A DNA stretch of 12,155 bases from positions 1 to 12,155 of the forward strand of contig CALZHS010000018.1 of assembly GCA_945787265.1 (NCBI GenBank). Reading direction: 5' to 3'. Under the pieces are notes generated by a model. It ran no database searches and was not told where the DNA came from. It worked only from the letters and a program-made list of their open reading frames with translations. This stretch comes from an uncultured Gammaproteobacteria bacterium (lineage in GTDB: Bacteria > Pseudomonadota > Gammaproteobacteria > GCA-001735895). Each line of letters opens with the position of its first letter. Position 1 is the stretch's first letter. Shown here in pieces: positions 5,779 to 12,155 of this stretch. Both the position numbers and the translations under genes were made by a program.

Positions 5779-6857
5779 TGTTTAATCTGGACGAATGGTT
5801 AGCCGGCATCGACCGCGAATGGATATGGGTGGTGAAGGTATTCATTGTTGTATTGATTACCGCATTCGCCAGTTTTTTTGCCAAGCGATTGCTTGCCAGA
5901 GTGCATCGAAAGCTACACCAAACCCCAACGCGCTGGGATGACATCATATTTGGCGCGATGATGCGTCCGGTTACCTGGATTGTCTGGTTGGTTGGCCTGG
6001 ATATCGCGGTCGATATTATCTATGCCGAAACCCAGGGCACGATTTTCACTTATTCCGATTCGATACGTGATGTCGGGGTACTGGTGTGTATCGCCTGGTT
6101 TGTACTCGGGATTATCCGCGGTGCAGAACAGGAATTCGGCCGGGAATCGGACAAGATCGACAAGCATACAGTTGTAGCAATAAGCAAACTGGTGCGCCTC
6201 GCGGTTATTGTCACTGCGGCGCTGGTGATATTGCAGACGCTCGGATTCAGCGTTTCCGGTGTACTGGCGATGGGTGGCATCGGTGGCCTCGCGGTCGGTT
6301 TCGCAGCCAAGGATCTGTTGGCTAATTTTTTCGGCGGGCTAGTTGTCTACTTTGATCGGCCGTTTGTTATTGGTGACTGGATCCGCTCGCCCGATCGCAA
6401 TATCGAGGGCACCGTGGAGAACATCGGCTGGCGGGTCACGATGATTCGTGATTTTCAATCCAGACCGCTGTATGTACCAAACTCTGTATTTACCACGATC
6501 ATTGTTGAAAATCCCTCGCGCATGGCAAATCGTCGCATTTACGAGACCATCGGCCTGCGTTATTCAGACCTGACCAGCATGGACAAGGTGGTGGCCGAGG
6601 TGGAGGCCATGCTGAGGTCGCACGACGAGATCGATCCCGATAAGACCCTGATGGTGAACTTCAACGAATTTGCAGATTCGTCGGTCGACTTTTTCATCTA
6701 CTGCTTTACCAGGACCACGCTGTGGGTAAAATTTCACCAGGTTAAACAGGACGTGATGTTGCGCATTGCCGATATTATCGAAGCCAACGACGCCGAGATT
6801 GCATTTCCGACGTCGACAATCCATATTGGCGAACCCATCGAGATTGATAAGTCCTGA
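5775..6857 (+). CDS. MscS-family small-conductance mechanosensitive channel
   Basis: This inner-membrane channel opens under membrane tension and releases solutes after osmotic downshock. The 360-residue product has hydrophobic segments near residues 19-38, 66-84, 99-115 and 136-157. The pore helix (VLAMGGIGGLAVGFAAKDLL, about 163-182) shows the Gly/Ala packing of MscS TM3, followed by NFFGGLVVYFDRPFVIGDWI, the hallmark of the family. The beta domain (GTVENIGWR, PNSVF, ENPSR) and an alpha/beta C-terminal domain follow. The extra N-terminal helices place it with the YnaI/MscM-like medium-length members rather than E. coli MscS itself. ATG 5775 overlaps the nagZ stop; ATG 5778 is an alternative. 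Its stop is one base from the next ATG. Confidence 0.93.
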   Translation: MMFNLDEWLAGIDREWIWVVKVFIVVLITAFASFFAKRLLARVHRKLHQTPTRWDDIIFGAMMRPVTWIVWLVGLDIAVDIIYAETQGTIFTYSDSIRDVGVLVCIAWFVLGIIRGAEQEFGRESDKIDKHTVVAISKLVRLAVIVTAALVILQTLGFSVSGVLAMGGIGGLAVGFAAKDLLANFFGGLVVYFDRPFVIGDWIRSPDRNIEGTVENIGWRVTMIRDFQSRPLYVPNSVFTTIIVENPSRMANRRIYETIGLRYSDLTSMDKVVAEVEAMLRSHDEIDPDKTLMVNFNEFADSSVDFFIYCFTRTTLWVKFHQVKQDVMLRIADIIEANDAEIAFPTSTIHIGEPIEIDKS

Positions 6858-6858
6858 C

Positions 6859-7413
6859 ATGAATGTTGACAGAGCCCAACAGGTCCACCAGACGGCCGAA
6901 TTATTGTACGACGAGGAAACGGTCGAGCAGGCGATCGGTGAACTTGCGCTCAAGGTTGAAGCAGTCAACAACCAGGATTTCCCGCTGGTGCTGTGAGTTA
7001 TGAATGGCGGGCTGTATTTGACCGGGCAGTTGCTACGTTACTGGAACTTTCCGTTAACGCTCGATTACGTGCATGCCACGCGTTATCGTCTCAAAACGCT
7101 CGGTAAAGATGTATTGTGGAAGGCCTACCCCCAAAACGAGATTAAAGATCGCAACGTGATTATCGTCGATGATATCTACGACCAGGGTTACACGCTCGAA
7201 GAAGTCAAGTCCTACTGTCTCAAGCACGGCGCGCGCAAGTGCAGCAGCGTTTTCCTGATCGGGAAGACGCACGAACGCAACAGGGCGGATGCCTTGCCGG
7301 ACTATGTCGGGCTCGAATGCGGGGACTGCTATGTCTACGGCGTTGGCATGGATCTTAACGGTCACTTTCGTAATCTTTCGAGCATTTATGCCCTGCCAGC
7401 AAAGGTTGACTGA
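6859..7413 (+). pseudogene. hpt: Hypoxanthine phosphoribosyltransferase, interrupted by an in-frame TGA
   Basis: Hpt joins hypoxanthine (and often guanine) to PRPP to give IMP in purine salvage. Read through, the frame 6859-7413 encodes 184 residues, the normal length of Pseudomonas-type Hpt. Codon 46 (6994-6996) is TGA, between DFPLVL and VMNGGLYLTG. Homologues commonly have Cys there (FCVMNGG in Pseudomonas, LCVLKGG in human HPRT), just before the pyrophosphate-binding loop. The PRPP motif VIIVDDIYDQGYTL (about 97-110) and the base-binding YVGLECGDCYVYGVGMD are intact, and no frameshift is seen on either side. Restart at ATG 7000 would give 137 residues lacking the first 47, and no Shine-Dalgarno precedes it. 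It may be a recent nonsense mutation, a sequence error or readthrough. Spacing to mscS is one base; the stop overlaps the next ATG. Confidence 0.85.
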
Positions 7414-8156
7414 TGTTTGCGATCATCGGCGGTAGCGGTCTTTATTCACTGGGTGAAGACTTCGGTCTCGAAGAGCAGGCATCAAGACGCACCCCCTACG
7501 GTGATACTTCGGCGGATGTTCTACAGGGTCGCTGGCAATCTATACCGGTCGTTTTCCTGCCACGCCATGGCCCCGGGCATCGCGTGCCGCCACACCGTGT
7601 CAACTATCGCGCAAATATCTGGGCACTGAAGCAGGTCGGCGTCTCCAGGATTATTTCGGTCAACGCAGTTGGTGGAATAACGGACGAGATGAAACCCGGA
7701 ACCCTGGTGGTTCCGGACCAGCTGATCGACTACAGTTCAGGGCGTGAATATACATTCTTTGACGGCGACGACGGGAAAGTTATACACGTTGATTTTAGTT
7801 GGCCCTACAGTGCCGAGTTGCGCGGGGTGCTGACCGAGGTCGGCTTGCAAAAGGGTCAGCCACTGGTTGCATCAGGAACCTATGGCTGCACTAATGGTCC
7901 GCGTCTCGAAAGTGCTGCTGAAATAAAACGCATGCGCAACGATGGTTGTAATCTGGTCGGCATGACGGGCATGCCGGAAACGGCGTTGGCGCGCGAACTC
8001 GAGATTGAATATGCCTGTCTTGCGCTAGTTGTTAACTGGGCCGCGGGAGTCGAGGACGAGCCCATCAGCATGCAGGATATTATGGTTAACATGGAGCGGG
8101 GCATGCAGCAGGTGAAATCATTGTTGCTCGATGCAGCAAGGTTGCTACAGCAATGA
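7413..8156 (+). CDS. S-methyl-5'-thioinosine phosphorylase (MtnP/PNP family)
   Basis: This cytoplasmic phosphorylase of the PNP/MTAP family most resembles the gammaproteobacterial enzymes that split 5'-methylthioinosine into hypoxanthine and 5-methylthioribose 1-phosphate. The 247-residue product has the phosphate-binding GGSGLY (6-11) and RHGPGH (51-56), the PPHRVNYRANIWALK block, the VNAVGG motif, YGCTNGPRLESAAEI and GMTGMPETALARE. Near the base-binding loop it reads NWAAG rather than the Asp-containing DYD-type loop of adenosine-preferring MTA phosphorylases, which favours an oxopurine substrate. Its neighbour hpt would use the hypoxanthine it releases, and nagZ nearby matches the setting of the P. 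aeruginosa MTI phosphorylase as I recall it. The start overlaps the hpt stop (TGATG) and the stop overlaps the next ATG (ATGA). A general PNP or MTAP is the alternative. Confidence 0.88.
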   Translation: MFAIIGGSGLYSLGEDFGLEEQASRRTPYGDTSADVLQGRWQSIPVVFLPRHGPGHRVPPHRVNYRANIWALKQVGVSRIISVNAVGGITDEMKPGTLVVPDQLIDYSSGREYTFFDGDDGKVIHVDFSWPYSAELRGVLTEVGLQKGQPLVASGTYGCTNGPRLESAAEIKRMRNDGCNLVGMTGMPETALARELEIEYACLALVVNWAAGVEDEPISMQDIMVNMERGMQQVKSLLLDAARLLQQ

Positions 8157-8710
8157 ACTATTGTAGCCAGTGCGGTCAGCCCGTGACCCTGAAGATTCCG
8201 GTCGACGATAATCGCGAGCGCTTTGTTTGCGATCACTGCGGCTACGTGCATTACCAGAACCCGAATAATGTTTGCGGTGCACTGCTGACGCTCGATGATA
8301 AAATATTGCTTTGCAAGCGAGCCATCGAACCGCGCTACGGATTGTGGACCTTACCCGCGGGTTTCATGGAAAACAATGAAACCGTGGCTGAAGCCGCGGC
8401 TCGTGAGGCTATGGAAGAAGCGAATGCGCAAGCCGGTCCGCTGACGCTGTTCGGTATTTTCAGCATGCCTTATATTTCCCAGGTTTACTTGATGTTTCAT
8501 GGCGAACTTGCCAGCAAAGAGATTTCAGCCGGGCCGGAGAGCATCGATGTCGGGATGTTTACCCGTGAGCAGATTCCCTGGGATGAACTGGCTTTTCCGG
8601 TTATAACCCATAGCCTCGAACTGTTTTTTGAGCACGGCACGGACAAAGTCCATCACGCCTGGTTTAGTCGAGGTCCGGACCGCACTGTCGAGCTGCATTC
8701 CATCGACTAG
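8153..8710 (+). CDS. Nudix hydrolase with N-terminal zinc ribbon
   Basis: The 185-residue protein begins with a zinc ribbon (Cys4, Cys7, Cys26, Cys29 in YCSQC and VCDHCGY), followed by a Nudix hydrolase domain. The Nudix box runs from Gly70 through Glu76 to the REAMEEANA stretch (84-92), carrying the metal-binding glutamates Glu85, Glu88 and Glu89. The usual Gly of the EExG ending is Asn91 here. LWTLPAGFME is typical of the family. Such proteins hydrolyse nucleoside diphosphates linked to another group; the zinc ribbon recalls NADH pyrophosphatase NudC, but the NudC-specific signature downstream of the box is not clear, so the substrate is open. It is the last gene of the run and overlaps the phosphorylase stop by four bases. 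Confidence 0.92.
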   Translation: MNYCSQCGQPVTLKIPVDDNRERFVCDHCGYVHYQNPNNVCGALLTLDDKILLCKRAIEPRYGLWTLPAGFMENNETVAEAAAREAMEEANAQAGPLTLFGIFSMPYISQVYLMFHGELASKEISAGPESIDVGMFTREQIPWDELAFPVITHSLELFFEHGTDKVHHAWFSRGPDRTVELHSID

Positions 8711-8749
8711 GCCTGGAAAGTTTGCACTGCTAATCGCGATATTAAAGTT

Positions 8750-8763
8750 CCGCAATGCTGCGG
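8750..8763. terminator. Small hairpin between convergent genes
   Basis: CCGCA (8750-8754), an ATGC loop and TGCGG (8759-8763) form a 5-bp stem in the 57-base gap between the Nudix gene and the convergent diguanylate cyclase gene. There is no T run on either side, so it would be at most a weak terminator. Confidence 0.2.
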
Positions 8764-8767
8764 CGGG

Positions 8768-10063
8768 TCATATATCGTGAGAATCCTTGTCCAGGTGCCC
8801 GTCCGGGTCCTGGACAAGCGAGATATCGGTGAATTCAGAAACAACCGACTGATTGCGCCCGTTATTTTTTGCTTCGTAAAGCGCGACGTCGGAGCGCTTG
8901 ATCAGTTCGCCAATGCTTTCTCCCTTCACGATCGCCGCACATCCGAGGCTCGCCGTGATCTGCCCGGCGGTCTCGAAGCTGGTGCTTGCAACAAGCTTTC
9001 TTATGGTCTCGGCGATCGGCAGCAGATCCTCCTCTTCGATCGTGGTACAGCAAATCAGGAACTCTTCGCCACCCCAGCGTGCGACGAAATCGCTGGTGCG
9101 TATCGCATTTTCAAAAATGTTAGCCAGCTGTTTCAATACCTTGTCACCGGTATCGTGACCATAGTTATCGTTGATATTCTTGAAATGATCGACATCCAGC
9201 ATGATGATTCCGAAACGTTGATCGTGACGTTCAAACCGGGCGAATTCCTTGCGCAGAATCTGGTTCATGCAGCTGCGATTCGCGAGCCCGGTCAAGCTGT
9301 CGGTTAACGCCATGCGCGTTAATTCGTTGTTATCTTCCAGCAGCTCCTTCTGTGTATCGAGCAACGATTCGGTGCGTTCATAAATTTTCTGTTCCAGGTA
9401 ATCGTTCATATTCTGCAGTTGACCCGATAGCTTGCGACCGTACCAGATTGCGATGCAGGTTACGGTCACGCTGACCAGCACTGCAATGATCGAAAATATA
9501 ACGATCTGGGTGCGGCTTTTATCAGTATCACTGCTGGCCATAAGCAGCGCTTTTTGTACATCCATGCGTTGCGCCTGGGTCAGCTCCGACAGGTGTGAGA
9601 GTAAAGGCGCCGTTTTGGGTAGCACCTCCTGTAGCAGGATCTTGCTGGCCTCGTCACGGCTGCCGTTCAGAAACAGCACCGATACCTGTCGATTCAAGTC
9701 GTTGATGTCACGATCAAGGCGGTCGATCGCATCCATGATTTCGCGCTCGCGCGGTGCCAGCAAAGGTAACAACCGGATTCGGGTTTCTGTATAGGCGCCT
9801 TCCAGGCGATTGAAATTTGGCCACGACTCGGCCTCGATAAATTCTTCGTCGTGCAGCAGCATCGATTGCATGAAACGGGTGCGGTTCTGGATGATCGTCG
9901 ACAGCTCGTTGATCAGGTTTATCTTCTCGAGCTGCTGTGAAACTTGCTGATTTACGTTGCCATTACTGTCGCTGGTTGCGTAGAACGCGATAAAGGCCAG
10001 CGTCACCATCATCAGGATGACGATTGCAAAGCCGTAGACGAGTAAACGTGTTGGGTGATGCAT
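8768..10063 (-). CDS. Membrane-anchored diguanylate cyclase (GGDEF domain)
   Basis: Diguanylate cyclases make cyclic di-GMP from two GTP, usually favouring attachment over swimming. The 431-residue protein has a first membrane helix (about 8-28), a helical periplasmic sensor region (about 30-183) rich in Glu, Arg and Leu that resembles four-helix-bundle sensors of chemoreceptors, a second membrane helix (186-208), a coiled-coil linker (about 213-250) and a GGDEF domain (about 250-408). The active site reads RWGGEEF (329-335). The inhibitory site Arg322-x-x-Asp325 lies exactly five residues before it, so product inhibition is expected. DSLTGLANR (255-263) and DVDHFKNINDNYGHDTGD (290-307) are canonical. 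The signal sensed cannot be told. The last 20 codons include a strong hairpin. Confidence 0.95.
   Translation of the reverse strand: MHHPTRLLVYGFAIVILMMVTLAFIAFYATSDSNGNVNQQVSQQLEKINLINELSTIIQNRTRFMQSMLLHDEEFIEAESWPNFNRLEGAYTETRIRLLPLLAPREREIMDAIDRLDRDINDLNRQVSVLFLNGSRDEASKILLQEVLPKTAPLLSHLSELTQAQRMDVQKALLMASSDTDKSRTQIVIFSIIAVLVSVTVTCIAIWYGRKLSGQLQNMNDYLEQKIYERTESLLDTQKELLEDNNELTRMALTDSLTGLANRSCMNQILRKEFARFERHDQRFGIIMLDVDHFKNINDNYGHDTGDKVLKQLANIFENAIRTSDFVARWGGEEFLICCTTIEEEDLLPIAETIRKLVASTSFETAGQITASLGCAAIVKGESIGELIKRSDVALYEAKNNGRNQSVVSEFTDISLVQDPDGHLDKDSHDI
8786..8818. repeat. Perfect 10-bp inverted repeat inside the 3' end of the diguanylate cyclase gene
   Basis: CTTGTCCAGG (8786-8795) is the exact reverse complement of CCTGGACAAG (8809-8818). 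Within the 13-base spacer, CCC (8798-8800) and GGG (8805-8807) can pair too, making a long GC-rich stem. It ends 18 bases before the stop codon side of the gene. No T run follows on either strand. Confidence 0.85.
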
Positions 10064-10070
10064 ATACCGG

Positions 10071-10087
10071 GTTTCAAGCCTTGAAAC
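10071..10087. promoter_or_regulatory. 8-bp palindrome just upstream of the diguanylate cyclase start
   Basis: GTTTCAAG-C-CTTGAAAC is a perfect inverted repeat with a one-base centre, lying 8-24 bases before the ATG (minus strand, 10063-10061). It could be an operator. As RNA it could form only with several stem bases opened for the loop, and it overlaps the place where a ribosome binding site is expected; no good Shine-Dalgarno is visible (AACCCGGTAT). Confidence 0.4.
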
Positions 10088-10128
10088 TGCTGTGCTCTGT
10101 CCTTACCTGCCAGTCTCACATGACGTTA

Positions 10129-10134
10129 ATTATA
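10129..10134 (-). promoter_or_regulatory. Possible -10 box for the diguanylate cyclase gene
   Basis: On the minus strand TATAAT reads from 10134 to 10129, overlapping the stop codon of the hydrolase gene. This would give a leader of roughly 60 bases containing the 10071-10087 palindrome. No clear -35 box is seen. Confidence 0.25.
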
Positions 10135-11173
10135 GAATAGATGCGCAAATCTTTTGCTGTACCTCGTCGATATTGCGATAAACCACACCGTGGATATCGC
10201 TGTCGAGCGTAACCAGGGTCTTGTTTTCCGCGATAATCAGTTTATCAAGGGTTTTGACGCTGGAAGGGGCTACGACTGGATCTTTATCTCCCTGGTACAG
10301 GTAGACATCTGCATTGATCGTGAGGCTATTTGTAGTTAAATGGTCGATAAATCGCTGTAATTGATACAGCGCCCTGACCGGGATGTGCTGGTAATTAACT
10401 TCCGGATTCTCGGGTTCGTTCGGGGTAAAAGGTACCAGGCCTTCCGAACTGACCCAGCTCACAAGTCGATTGGCATGATGCACCAGGGGAACAAAAACCA
10501 TGTTTTTGTTCCTGAATTGAACCGGTGCGTTAACGCTGGTTACCGATTTAATGCGGACGTTCGGATTACTGGCGGCATGATTCAGGGCCAGCAGGCCGCC
10601 CGTCGAAAAGCCGACGATATGTACCGACTGGCTGTAAGCCTTCAAAATATCGTAGCCACGTTCCACCGACGCGGCCCACTCGTGCCAGTTACGGTTGCGC
10701 AAATCCCAGGGTGATGTGCCATGCCCCTTGAGTCGAACGCCCAGTACGTGGTGCCCGGCTGTATGCAGACGCTCACCCAGGCTTCTCAATTCAGCCGGGC
10801 CCGACAGGAAACCGTGAATCAGGAGTACCGCCGAAGCTGATTTATCCTTCGATTTGAGGAAGTACCAGTTGGCATCTGCAGTTTGTGTCTGCTGCGAGTT
10901 AATCGCCTCGTAACGTGGGCGTTGAAACTTTTCACGATCCCACTCGAAGGCCAGAAGCTGGTCGTTAAATCGATAATCAGCGAGTGCGCGTGCATTGATT
11001 TTTTCGGCCTGTTGCATCGCGTTTTCAATGATGCGGGTGATTTTCGCCAATGGTGTGACTTCATTCGCGTAGACGGTAATCAAATTTTCGGTACGAATGT
11101 CGTCGACGTGGAAATCTTCAATCAGTTTTGGATCGATCACGTAACTGCCCTTATCCACGTGCAGCAGCTTCAT
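10130..11173 (-). CDS. Alpha/beta hydrolase (serine lipase/esterase type), probably the C-terminal part of a broken fusion
   Basis: Residues from about 113 form an alpha/beta hydrolase domain of the monoglyceride-lipase type: oxyanion-hole motif LLIHGFLSG (117-125), nucleophile Ser190 in GFSTGG, acid Asp298 in GDKDPV and His328 in DSDIHGV. The substrate is unknown; a lipid ester fits the partner domain. Residues 1-100 (for example DDIRTENLITVYANEVTPL) are not hydrolase but resemble the linker that follows the acyltransferase in long glycerol acyltransferase-like proteins. ATG 11173 lacks a Shine-Dalgarno, and the frame remains open and protein-like upstream to 11269 (NPEEYDAIINRGSSRLDQFL), back to TGA 11272-11270. 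So this ATG is probably not the true start, and the piece is likely the second half of the gene upstream, separated by a one-base frame change. Confidence 0.85.
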   Translation of the reverse strand: MKLLHVDKGSYVIDPKLIEDFHVDDIRTENLITVYANEVTPLAKITRIIENAMQQAEKINARALADYRFNDQLLAFEWDREKFQRPRYEAINSQQTQTADANWYFLKSKDKSASAVLLIHGFLSGPAELRSLGERLHTAGHHVLGVRLKGHGTSPWDLRNRNWHEWAASVERGYDILKAYSQSVHIVGFSTGGLLALNHAASNPNVRIKSVTSVNAPVQFRNKNMVFVPLVHHANRLVSWVSSEGLVPFTPNEPENPEVNYQHIPVRALYQLQRFIDHLTTNSLTINADVYLYQGDKDPVVAPSSVKTLDKLIIAENKTLVTLDSDIHGVVYRNIDEVQQKICASIL

Positions 11174-12155
11174 GCTTGTTGTCGTTTTGAGAAATTGATC
11201 GAGCCGACTGCTGCCCCGGTTGATAATGGCGTCGTACTCTTCCGGATTGCCGACCGCAGTCGATTTCAGTCAGGCCCTGCTGAAACAGCCTGGTAATAAT
11301 CAGTGACGCGATATGGCTGAGATTGACGGTAACTGCCTCGTACATGGAACGCATGTAATCATCGCGCACATGGTTGGACTTCACCCTCATGCCGATCGCG
11401 TGGATGCGCCCACCCCAATGGCCGGCGCCCGGTTTGAGCGCGAATAATTCGTTCAGGGAATCAAACCGATGAACGACGTTAGGCAGCAGTCTCTTTTCCC
11501 ACCACTTCCAGTAATCACCGGCGATGATTGGCCGCGAAAACCGGATATCCATGTCGGTTTCCTTGAATAACAGGTTACCCTCGATGATCAATTCCTCGGC
11601 AAAGCGCTTGTTGATTCCCCGGTTAAACAGGCGCGCCGCCTGGTGCAGTATGTTGTCACTCACGCGGATCGGGTAAAAGGTGATGTGACTGGGGACGATG
11701 ACCGTGGGTTTAACCGCCCTCCGCATCAGGTCTTCGACGTTATCAAACTCCATTTGCTCGGCCCAGCGCTCTACGCGGTCATACTTTCCGGCCGAGAAGT
11801 CATGTAACAAGGCCGTTTTAAACGTATCCACCGCAAGCGCAATCACTGCCGACCCGCGGTGGTGCTTGCGACGTTCGTTGGCGGTACGCGAGAAAATACT
11901 GTACTCGCCTTTCTGATCGACGACGCGTTTATCCTTGACCATGCCTCCTTCCGGAAACACGACCAGCTTGCGGCCGTGCAAGATTTCGCGTGCCAGGAAG
12001 GGAAACAGGTTTGGCAGGTCGTTCGGAACAACGCCGATGGAGTAAAGGAACTGGCTAAATCGCTCGTCGCCTTTAAAAAACTCCGCGGCGGCGACGGACC
12101 TGCAGTAGGCACCCGTGGCCTCGTTGATCAGGTATTGTGGAATGAAGGTTTCGAA
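11151..12155 (-). CDS. PlsC-like glycerol(phosphate) acyltransferase, 5' end outside window, frameshifted at 3' end
   Basis: The frame is open from the window edge (12155) leftward. The acyltransferase motif VVFPEGGMV (counted from the edge, residues 65-73) corresponds to the FPEG acyl-acceptor motif. PSHITFYPIRVSDN and EGNLLFKETDMDIRFSRPI are typical of large glycerol-3-phosphate/DHAP acyltransferase-like proteins at the inner membrane. The HxxxxD catalytic motif should lie outside the window. The protein reads well to RLFQQGLTEID (about 11259); after that the residues up to TAA 11151 (GRQSGRVRRHYQPGQQSARS) look like out-of-frame translation, while the +1 frame becomes the hydrolase protein. 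The likely intact product is one acyltransferase-hydrolase polypeptide. A natural two-gene arrangement with a 23-base overlap is less likely. Confidence 0.82.
   Translation of the reverse strand, partial: FETFIPQYLINEATGAYCRSVAAAEFFKGDERFSQFLYSIGVVPNDLPNLFPFLAREILHGRKLVVFPEGGMVKDKRVVDQKGEYSIFSRTANERRKHHRGSAVIALAVDTFKTALLHDFSAGKYDRVERWAEQMEFDNVEDLMRRAVKPTVIVPSHITFYPIRVSDNILHQAARLFNRGINKRFAEELIIEGNLLFKETDMDIRFSRPIIAGDYWKWWEKRLLPNVVHRFDSLNELFALKPGAGHWGGRIHAIGMRVKSNHVRDDYMRSMYEAVTVNLSHIASLIITRLFQQGLTEIDCGRQSGRVRRHYQPGQQSARSISQNDNKHEAAARG
11246..11272 (-). other. Frameshift zone between acyltransferase and hydrolase
   Basis: The acyltransferase frame looks genuine up to about 11259. The hydrolase frame opens after TGA 11272-11270 and looks genuine from about 11250 (GNPEEYD). 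One base must be skipped (one extra base, or two missing) to join them. In the homologues I recall, a further helical segment of 20-30 residues lies between these two parts, so an out-of-frame deletion is also possible. Confidence 0.6.

Noticed and set aside
6994..6996. Genome-wide reassignment of TGA to an amino acid
   Set aside because: nagZ, mscS, hpt, the MTI phosphorylase and the diguanylate cyclase all end properly on TGA beside their neighbours, so TGA is a normal stop here.
10883..11296. 137-residue plus-strand frame over the hydrolase gene
   Set aside because: Antisense shadow of a gene with a complete Ser-Asp-His triad.

Overview
The window looks like chromosomal DNA of an aerobic, flagellated, probably marine gammaproteobacterium. 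Three things point that way: the nagZ / hypoxanthine phosphoribosyltransferase / methylthioinosine phosphorylase block, which resembles gene order I recall from Pseudomonas-type genomes; a heme A synthase (aa3-type oxidase maturation); and a strong candidate DMSP lyase. TGA is an ordinary stop here, since several genes end on it. I see no insertion sequence, CRISPR array, tRNA or rRNA.

Layout. (1) 1-696: the 3' part of flgF, ended by a terminator-like hairpin; flgG does not follow. (2) 737-2486: a HutZ/HugZ-like FMN-fold protein overlapping an M24-fold protein that carries every metal and catalytic residue I know of for the DMSP lyase DddP. (3) 2487-3152: 666 bases without a recognised gene. 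It holds several stem-loops, a strong Rho-independent terminator, an unexplained open frame, and a promoter-like site overlapped by a perfect 7-bp inverted repeat. (4) 3153-4187: ctaA. (5) 4244-8710: a tightly packed run ispF-nagZ-mscS-hpt-MTI phosphorylase-Nudix with stop/start overlaps or 1-base gaps, probably one transcript. (6) On the minus strand, 10063-8768 is a membrane-bound diguanylate cyclase. Upstream of it, 12155-10130 is an acyltransferase followed by an alpha/beta hydrolase; these look like one long protein broken by a frameshift.

How the genes fit together. MTI phosphorylase releases hypoxanthine from 5'-methylthioinosine, and Hpt would convert hypoxanthine to IMP, so the two form a purine and methylthioribose salvage pair. 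The hpt reading frame, however, carries one in-frame TGA exactly where many homologues have cysteine, beside the pyrophosphate-binding loop. NagZ serves muropeptide recycling and MscS serves osmotic protection, so the operon is a mixed housekeeping set.

Best leads: the TGA in hpt, the DddP homologue, the broken acyltransferase-hydrolase, the cryptic 2789-3112 frame, and several precise palindromes with no assigned role. I found nothing that I would call a wholly new system.
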